From assembly GCA_002315475.1 (NCBI GenBank), contig DCGI01000095.1, forward strand, positions 61,031 through 66,550: a stretch of 5,520 nt of DNA, read 5' to 3'. This stretch comes from Christensenella sp. UBA1782. GTDB taxonomy: Bacteria; Bacillota; Clostridia; Christensenellales; DTU072. A model generated the notes under the pieces. That model was not told the origin of the DNA. It did no database searches and saw only the letters and a list, made by a program, of their open reading frames with translations. Shown in pieces: positions 1 through 4,239 of the stretch (its first letter is position 1; every line of letters begins with the position of its first letter). Made by a program: the position numbers and the translations under genes.

Positions 1-10
1 CTTTGGCTTG
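1..10. repeat. Partial unit of hairpin repeat (unit 0, tail only)
   Basis: The first ten bases (CTTTGGCTTG) match the last ten bases of the hairpin that ends unit 1 (59-68). They are therefore read as the loop and 3' arm of a preceding repeat unit cut by the window edge. Unit 1's conserved core begins only 2 nt later, so units 0 and 1 are in direct tandem. Confidence 0.6.
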
Positions 11-11
11 T

Positions 12-68
12 ACACCTTTCATAGGAGAATAATGCTATCCCCACACTGTCCGCCAAGCCTTTGGCTTG
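12..68. repeat. Hairpin repeat, unit 1
   Basis: The unit is a 35-nt core (12-46) that recurs without mismatch at 107-141, followed by 7 variable nt (47-53) and a 15-nt perfect hairpin at 54-68. The hairpin arms are CAAGCC and GGCTTG around a TTT loop. The core starts ACACCTTTCATAGG and ends GCTATCCCCACAC. No T-run follows the hairpin on either strand, so it does not look like a standard intrinsic terminator. It resembles REP-type intergenic repeats in general form, but I do not recognise the family. Length, spacing and hairpin position are the same as in unit 2. Confidence 0.8.
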
Positions 69-106
69 AAAAACAAGAGGATATTACCGTCTTATCAAGG
101 TATAGC

Positions 107-163
107 ACACCTTTCATAGGAGAATAATGCTATCCCCACACAATGGCTCAAGCGTCACGCTTG
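107..163. repeat. Hairpin repeat, unit 2, abutting the guaB stop
   Basis: Second full unit. The core at 107-141 is identical to 12-46, then come 7 unrelated nt (142-148) and a 15-nt hairpin at 149-163 with arms CAAGCG and CGCTTG and loop TCA. Compared with unit 1, the innermost base pair is swapped from C-G to G-C, so pairing is kept while sequence changes. The hairpin ends at 163 and the guaB stop codon occupies 164-166, so it is the first thing after the stop in guaB mRNA and could protect its 3' end. A 38-nt stretch (69-106) separates this unit from unit 1, whereas units 0 and 1 are adjacent. Confidence 0.8.
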
Positions 164-1669
164 TTAGTTGTGGATGTCGGTATTTTTCAAGATGACGTCG
201 TGGCTACCGCCTTCGACGATACTGGTTGCGGAGACCAGGGTTAGGCGTGCTTTTTGGTGCAATTCTTCGATGGTGACGACGCCGCAGTTACACATAGTGG
301 ATTTCACTTTATACAAGCTTTTGGCGACGTTGTCTTTCAGTCTGCCGGCGTAAGGAACGTACGAATCGACGCCTTCTTCAAAGCTGAGCCCGGTTTTTCC
401 GCCGAGATCGTATCTTTGCCAATTTCTGGCACGATTGCTGCCTTCGCCCCAGTATTCTTTCACATAAGTTCCGTTCACGTTGACCTTATTGGTCGGGCTT
501 TCGTCGAAGCGAGCGAAGTATCTGCCGAGCATTAAGAAATCGGCGCCCATCGCAAGAGCGAGCGTCATGTGATAGTCGTGCACGATACCGCCGTCCGAAC
601 ATACGGGGATATAAATACCCGTCTGTTCGAAGTATTCGTCTCTTGCTTTGACGACTTCGATTAAAGCGGTGGCCTGTCCCCTGCCGATGCCTTTTTGTTC
701 TCTCGTAATGCAAATGGAGCCGCCACCGATACCCACTTTTACGAAGTCCGCTCCCGCTTTCGCCAAGAACAAGAACCCGTCTCTGTCCACAACGTTTCCG
801 GCACCGACTTTGACTTTATCGCCGTATTTCTCCCGAATGAAATCCAAAGTTTTCTTTTGCCAAACGGTATAGCCTTCGCTACTGTCGATACAAAGCACGT
901 CGGCGCCCGCTTCCACAAGAGCGGGTACTCTCTGCGCATAGTCAAGGGTATTGATACCGGCACCGACCACAAGCCGCTTATCCCCGTCCAAAAGTTCTTC
1001 GGGATGGTCTTTGTGTTCTTCGTAGTCCTTGCGGAAAACCAAATAAACCAGCCGCCCGTCCTTATCGACAATGGGAAGTTGATTGAGTTTATGCTCCCAA
1101 ATAATATCGTTACAATCGGAAAGGCTCGCCGTATCGGGTGCGGTAATTAAATCTTTGTACGGCGTCATAAAGTCCCGAACCTTTTCCGCGCCCGTCATAC
1201 GCGTAACGCGATAATCCCGACTGGTCACCAAACCGACCAACTTTCCCGTACCCGTACCGTCTTCGGTAACTGCCACCGTCGAGTGTCCCGTCTTGTTAAT
1301 CAAGTTCAAAACGTCGTTCAACGTGCTGTCGGGGGTAATGTTGCTGTCGCTGACGACAAACCCCGCTTTGTGATTCTTTACACGTGCCACCATCGCCGCT
1401 TCGCTTGCAATGGATTGACTTCCGAAAATAAAAGAAATACCCCCCTCTTTGGCAAGAGCAATGGCAAGAGAATCGTTGGAAACCGCTTGCATAATTGCCG
1501 AAACAAGAGGAATATTCATGGTAATCGGGCAATCTTCCTGCCCCTTTCGATACTTCACCAAAGGCGTCTGCAACCGTACGTTCGCAGGGATGCAGTTTTC
1601 ATCGGTATATCCCGGAATCAACAAATATTCGCTGAACGTGCGGGAAGGTTCTTCATAAATAAAAGCCAT
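164..1669 (-). CDS. guaB: IMP dehydrogenase (EC 1.1.1.205), Tritrichomonas-like form
   Basis: Oxidises inosine 5'-monophosphate to xanthosine 5'-monophosphate with NAD+ in the cytoplasm, the committed step of guanine nucleotide synthesis. The protein has 501 residues, the usual family length. A TIM barrel is interrupted by two CBS domains at about 101-156 and 160-218. Visible catalytic elements are the NAD-side aspartate D262 in CIDSSEG, the loop GIGGGSICITR with nucleophile C320, the phosphate-site segment SDGG (358-361), and the mobile flap with the Arg-Tyr base pair R419-Y420 in NWQRYDLGG. From memory, long stretches match the IMP dehydrogenase of the protist Tritrichomonas foetus with a one-residue offset, more than they match the B. 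subtilis or E. coli enzymes. The start is well supported: AGAGGAG at 1677-1683 lies 7 nt before the ATG. The gene appears to be monocistronic, with its own promoter and a very short leader that leaves no room for a riboswitch. Confidence 0.97.
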   Translation of the reverse strand: MAFIYEEPSRTFSEYLLIPGYTDENCIPANVRLQTPLVKYRKGQEDCPITMNIPLVSAIMQAVSNDSLAIALAKEGGISFIFGSQSIASEAAMVARVKNHKAGFVVSDSNITPDSTLNDVLNLINKTGHSTVAVTEDGTGTGKLVGLVTSRDYRVTRMTGAEKVRDFMTPYKDLITAPDTASLSDCNDIIWEHKLNQLPIVDKDGRLVYLVFRKDYEEHKDHPEELLDGDKRLVVGAGINTLDYAQRVPALVEAGADVLCIDSSEGYTVWQKKTLDFIREKYGDKVKVGAGNVVDRDGFLFLAKAGADFVKVGIGGGSICITREQKGIGRGQATALIEVVKARDEYFEQTGIYIPVCSDGGIVHDYHMTLALAMGADFLMLGRYFARFDESPTNKVNVNGTYVKEYWGEGSNRARNWQRYDLGGKTGLSFEEGVDSYVPYAGRLKDNVAKSLYKVKSTMCNCGVVTIEELHQKARLTLVSATSIVEGGSHDVILKNTDIHN

Positions 1670-1700
1670 AGTTCTTCTCCTCTAAAAAAGTATTTTGTCT

Positions 1701-1728
1701 ATTATAACATAACTTTTTTTGAATGCAA
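1701..1728 (-). promoter_or_regulatory. guaB promoter, extended -10 type
   Basis: On the minus strand a perfect -10 box TATAAT (1701-1706) is preceded by TGT, giving the extended -10 motif TGnTATAAT. A poor -35 candidate, TTGCAT (1723-1728), lies 16 nt upstream. Transcription should begin near 1694, giving a leader of roughly 25 nt that contains the ribosome binding site. The promoter sits immediately downstream of the intrinsic terminator at 1731-1759, so guaB is insulated from transcription from the right. Confidence 0.75.
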
Positions 1729-1730
1729 TT

Positions 1731-1759
1731 AAAAACGAGCGGTTTTCCCGCCCGCTTTT
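1731..1759 (-). terminator. Intrinsic terminator upstream of guaB (minus-strand reading)
   Basis: Read on the minus strand, the RNA forms a 12-bp stem, AAAAGCGGGCGG with CCGCTCGUUUUU, around a GAAAA loop. The 3' arm runs into a U tract followed by AAUU. Two pairs are G-U wobbles in the minus-strand RNA and become C-A mismatches in the plus-strand RNA, so the structure favours minus-strand termination. It most likely ends the transcript of the lipoprotein gene that stops at 1899. Confidence 0.8.
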
Positions 1760-1898
1760 AGAATTATTGTACTTCTCCGTACGGTCGGCACTAAGTCGGT
1801 ATCCTTTGATTTGTTCCAAATAGCTTTTTATCACCCTTTCCGAAGTAAGTCCATATATTGGCAAATTGCTTACTACCCAAGACAAGAAAAACCTTCGA
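1760..1898. other. Intergenic stretch with possible gene remnant
   Basis: This stretch lies between the lipoprotein stop and the terminator. On the minus strand an open frame begins with TTG at 1885 and has a protein-like first half (YGLTSERVIKSYLEQIKGYR, then LSADRTEKYNNSK). It then runs without a stop through the terminator and the guaB promoter, ending at 1682. That course argues against an intact gene. The first half could be a decayed fragment of a lost gene or simply the 3' UTR of the lipoprotein transcript. I do not recognise the sequence, and no clear RNA fold stands out. Confidence 0.3.
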
Positions 1899-2909
1899 TT
1901 AGTTAGAATTCAGTATCTTTAATGTATAATCCCCCGCTATCACATAGAATATTGTTTCATCGGCTTTCCAATTGTCACCTTTACATACAGAAGGAGAATA
2001 GCATGTGCCCGAGTCAACGACGTAATTATTTTTATCATATAATTTCCAACCGATCTTTACCGAAGTACTTTGACCTGCTCCGCGATAGTCGTAGTTTTTT
2101 CTGCCAGTAAAATATATCGTAACGGTATATGTATCATCGTAATTCTTTTTGGAAATGCTATAGGTTATGCTGGATATCTCATATATCTGCTCAATATTGT
2201 TCCTATAATCATATTCATAAAGAATGGACGGCATACTGGGTAATGCAATAGAAATCGGACTTTTGAAGTTTACTATGATTTCTATAATTTCACAATGAGG
2301 TGATGTTTTATAGGTATAACTTTCATTAGTATCGTTATAATAAACATATATCTTGGAATTTCCTCTCTCTTTTGCGGTAATTTTTAATTTTATTTTATTG
2401 CCTTCCCATTGTTTAGACCAAGAACATTCCACAATATCTGAATCTTCTATATGACAAGAAATGTACCCATACCGATACATTCTGCATTCCATGTCATACG
2501 TTGAAACCTCCTCGGTTAATATTAGTTTGTTCATAGCGACTTCAATAGGTTTATTTCCTTTAACTACGACAGAAATAGAAATCGATGCTTGTGCCGTACT
2601 TATGTCATCATCAACCACACCGGCGTACAGTGTAATACGAGTCCTTCCTTCCTTTTTTCCCGTAATCATAAGATTGTTACCGGATCGTTGGCAAGAAATC
2701 ATATCCTCATCTAGCACATCAAAAAGCAAATCATGTGGATATGTGTTGGTAATTCGAACAGTTTCTTGCGAATAATCCACACATTCCAAAACAATATCTT
2801 GTTGGTTCACTTTCAATACGTTACCCTGTGATTTTATGTTATCACATGCACAAAGAGCGAGAGATAAAAAAACTATTACTATCAAAATGCAATATTTTAT
2901 TTTTTTCAT
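1899..2909 (-). CDS. Secreted lipoprotein with Ig-like repeats, function unknown
   Basis: A 336-residue protein with a classic lipoprotein signal: basic start MKKIK, hydrophobic segment about 7-20, and lipobox LCAC with C22 as the predicted lipidated residue. It should therefore sit on the outer face of the membrane. Two beta-rich, Ig-like segments follow at about 30-117 and 121-215. The first has the GKKEGRTRITLY pattern common in bacterial Ig-like (BIg2-type) folds. A C-terminal domain at about 240-334 has a WKLYDKNNYVVDSGT stretch resembling FxLYD-like domains of Clostridia surface proteins. There are no catalytic motifs; the build suggests binding or adhesion (inference). AAGGAG at 2916-2921 is 6 nt before the ATG, so the start is secure. 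The gene is clearly more A+T rich than guaB, trxB and nrdD. It is divergent from an Xre regulator and has a palindrome inside its promoter, so it is probably repressed by that regulator. Confidence 0.85.
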   Translation of the reverse strand: MKKIKYCILIVIVFLSLALCACDNIKSQGNVLKVNQQDIVLECVDYSQETVRITNTYPHDLLFDVLDEDMISCQRSGNNLMITGKKEGRTRITLYAGVVDDDISTAQASISISVVVKGNKPIEVAMNKLILTEEVSTYDMECRMYRYGYISCHIEDSDIVECSWSKQWEGNKIKLKITAKERGNSKIYVYYNDTNESYTYKTSPHCEIIEIIVNFKSPISIALPSMPSILYEYDYRNNIEQIYEISSITYSISKKNYDDTYTVTIYFTGRKNYDYRGAGQSTSVKIGWKLYDKNNYVVDSGTCYSPSVCKGDNWKADETIFYVIAGDYTLKILNSN

Positions 2910-2947
2910 GATATTCTCCTTCTGTAAAAAAATTCATAATTTCCTTT

Positions 2948-2977
2948 ATTGTAATTCTTACAATAGTAAGAAGTCAA
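2948..2977 (-). promoter_or_regulatory. Promoter of the lipoprotein gene
   Basis: On the minus strand, -35 TTGACT (2972-2977) and -10 TACAAT (2948-2953), each matching five of six consensus bases, are separated by 18 nt. The predicted start of transcription is near 2941, about 30 nt before the ATG. Operator 1 (2955-2972) fills the spacer, so a protein bound there would block RNA polymerase directly. Confidence 0.7.
2955..2972. promoter_or_regulatory. Operator 1, perfect 18-bp palindrome
   Basis: TTCTTACAATAGTAAGAA: perfect 7-bp inverted arms (TTCTTAC/GTAAGAA) around AATA. It occupies the spacer of the lipoprotein promoter. Size and symmetry suit a dimeric Cro/CI-type repressor, most simply the product of the adjacent 3011-3217 gene. 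That assignment is inferred from position and from recurrence of the motif in operator 2. Confidence 0.7.
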
Positions 2978-2983
2978 GTATTT

Positions 2984-3001
2984 TTCTTACAATTGTGAGA
3001 A
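2984..3001. promoter_or_regulatory. Operator 2, near-perfect copy of operator 1
   Basis: TTCTTACAATTGTGAGAA: the same arms and 4-nt centre size as operator 1, with one arm mismatch (GTGAGAA for GTAAGAA). Centre-to-centre distance from operator 1 is 29 bp. It ends 9 nt before the regulator's ATG, so it overlaps the region where that gene's transcription or translation starts, consistent with autoregulation. A -10-like TACAAT (2988-2993) lies within it, but no good -35 box is present at the right distance. Confidence 0.65.
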
Positions 3002-3010
3002 TAATGAAGT

Positions 3011-3217
3011 ATGAGAACTTTTTCCGAAATCTTCAAAGAACTGAGAAAGGAACATAATATCAATCAAGAGACTCTTGCCAAAGAGCTAAAAGTCAGCAAG
3101 GGTATCATCAGCTTATGGGAAAACGGACTAAGAGAGCCGACGCTTTCTAATCTTATTTCCATTGCACAGTTTTTTCATGTTTCCATTGATTATTTAGCCG
3201 GTTTGGAAAATGACTAA
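3011..3217 (+). CDS. Small Xre/Cro-type helix-turn-helix repressor
   Basis: A 68-residue protein consisting almost entirely of one HTH_3 (Cro/CI) domain. The predicted helix-turn-helix covers about 18-39: helix QETLAKEL, turn around KVS, recognition helix KGIISLWENG. A typical family tail follows (REPTLSNLISIAQFFHVSIDYLAG). It has no ligand-binding or protease-sensitive domain, so it probably acts as a simple dimeric repressor. It is divergent from the lipoprotein gene, and two matching palindromes lie in the 101-bp gap, so the lipoprotein and its own gene are the expected targets. The ribosome binding site is weak (GAGA at 2997-3000, 10 nt from the ATG) and lies within operator 2; a short-leader or nearly leaderless mRNA is possible. 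No other in-frame ATG gives a better family match. Confidence 0.93.
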   Translation: MRTFSEIFKELRKEHNINQETLAKELKVSKGIISLWENGLREPTLSNLISIAQFFHVSIDYLAGLEND

Positions 3218-3247
3218 GCGGGTATACCGCATTACGATATACCCGCT
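3217..3247. other. Strong hairpin at the regulator's stop codon
   Basis: A perfect 10-bp inverted repeat, AGCGGGTATA (3217-3226) with TATACCCGCT (3238-3247), around an 11-nt loop, starting on the last base of the regulator's TAA. No U tract follows on either strand, so it is not a canonical intrinsic terminator. It may protect the 3' end of one or both convergent transcripts, or act as a weak terminator. Confidence 0.6.
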
Positions 3248-3271
3248 AAAATGTAAAATGGCTTGTAATAT

Positions 3272-3313
3272 AATCTTCCTTGCAGATATGACAAAGAAGA
3301 TTTTTGTTTGTTT
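3272..3313 (+). terminator. Probable terminator for the regulator transcript
   Basis: AATCTTC (3272-3278) pairs with GAAGATT (3296-3302). The stem extends inward by TTG/CAA past a single C-A mismatch, and a T-rich tail (TTTTTGTTTGTTT) overlaps its 3' end. Read on the minus strand the mismatch becomes a G-U pair and the stem is stronger, but the sequence after it is not U-rich. It may still help end the trxB transcript, whose stop codon is at 3326. Confidence 0.45.
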
Positions 3314-3325
3314 CGATTACAAAAC

Positions 3326-4237
3326 TTACAGAGTTTCGATATAGTTGGCGGCGGCAACGGCAGCACAGGCTCCGTCTGCGACGGCGGTAGTCAGCTGGCG
3401 AACCTTTTTGGTGCGGCAGTCCCCCGCAACGAAAATGCCTTTCGTCTTGGTCAAACAACTTTCGTCCGCAACGATGTAACCGTCTTTGTCGAGGTCAACC
3501 CATTCGGCAAAATTTTGATTGTCGGGGACTTGCCCGATAGCGATGAAACAGGCTTCGACGTCCAACGTGAAGGTTTCGTCGGTTTCCCGCCCCTTAAACC
3601 GCAGACCGGACAACTTGTCTTCCCCCAAAAATTCCGTCAAAGAACAGTTCGGAATCCATTGGATATTCTCACGACTTTTCAGAGCGTCCACCAAAGCCTT
3701 ATCTCCGAAAAATTTAGCGAACCACGTGCAAACGGTAACTTTGCGGCAATAGTTAGCCAAAAGCAAAGCGTATTGCAGAGCGGTATTTCCGTCCCCTATC
3801 AGGGCGACGTCCTTTTCCTTATAAAAAGCTCCGTCGCAAACGGCACAATACGAAATACCTTTTCCGACGAGTTCGTCCTCACGCGGCAAACGAATTTTTT
3901 TGTGGTGTACACCACCCGCCAAAATAACCGCTTTGCAGGGGTACTCTCCGTACTCCGAAACAACGGTAAAATCCCCTTCGCCGTTCTTGACGATTTTTTC
4001 CACACGACCGAACTCCAATTCGGCACCATGTGCGGTAATCTGTTCATACATCTTATCGGAAAGTTCGGTTCCGCTCAAAACCCGTTGGGTAGGAAAATTC
4101 TCTACGCGCGGAGAAGACGCAATCTGTCCGCCGATGGTTTCCTGCTCGAAAACCGTTACGCTCTTTCCATTTCTGACCGCATACAACGCCGCCGTCATAC
4201 CGGCGACGCCCGCTCCTATTACGATTATATCCGACAT
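3326..4237 (-). CDS. trxB: Thioredoxin-reductase-like flavoprotein, non-canonical nucleotide site
   Basis: A 303-residue cytoplasmic FAD enzyme of the low-molecular-weight thioredoxin reductase fold. It has the FAD-binding GAGVAG (8-13), the redox-active CAVC (131-134) followed by DG, a second dinucleotide motif GDGNTA (148-153), and the C-terminal FAD motif GIFVAGDCR (267-275) with RQLTTAVADGACAA. It should pass electrons through FAD and the CAVC pair to a redoxin. The HRRxxxR motif that normally recognises the 2'-phosphate of NADPH is absent; the equivalent stretch reads CTWFAKFFGDK (170-180). The donor may therefore be NADH, ferredoxin or another flavoprotein (inference). The gene starts 2 nt after the nrdD stop with only a weak ribosome binding site, so it is probably translationally coupled. 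The likely substrate is the CPNC redoxin tail of that NrdD. Which disulfide it actually reduces is not proven by the sequence. Confidence 0.88.
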   Translation of the reverse strand: MSDIIVIGAGVAGMTAALYAVRNGKSVTVFEQETIGGQIASSPRVENFPTQRVLSGTELSDKMYEQITAHGAELEFGRVEKIVKNGEGDFTVVSEYGEYPCKAVILAGGVHHKKIRLPREDELVGKGISYCAVCDGAFYKEKDVALIGDGNTALQYALLLANYCRKVTVCTWFAKFFGDKALVDALKSRENIQWIPNCSLTEFLGEDKLSGLRFKGRETDETFTLDVEACFIAIGQVPDNQNFAEWVDLDKDGYIVADESCLTKTKGIFVAGDCRTKKVRQLTTAVADGACAAVAAANYIETL

Positions 4238-4239
4238 TT

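Noticed and set aside
54..68. Intrinsic terminator at the repeat hairpins
   Set aside because: The stems are clean, but no U tract follows on either strand in either unit.
12..141. CRISPR array
   Set aside because: There are only two full 35-nt repeats, one interval containing a hairpin that recurs in each unit, and unequal spacing (adjacent versus 38 nt apart). Unit structure extends beyond the core and no cas genes are present.
1670..1700. Purine or guanine riboswitch in front of guaB
   Set aside because: The distance from the predicted transcription start to the ATG is only about 25 nt, too short for an aptamer.
1682..1885. Minus-strand frame of 67 codons between guaB and the lipoprotein
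   Set aside because: It begins with TTG and runs through a convincing terminator and the guaB extended -10 promoter. It is recorded only as a possible remnant in its first half.
2836..3057. Plus-strand frame of 73 codons across the divergent region
   Set aside because: It overlaps the lipoprotein start, its promoter and the regulator start in another frame, and it has no ribosome binding site or domain signal.
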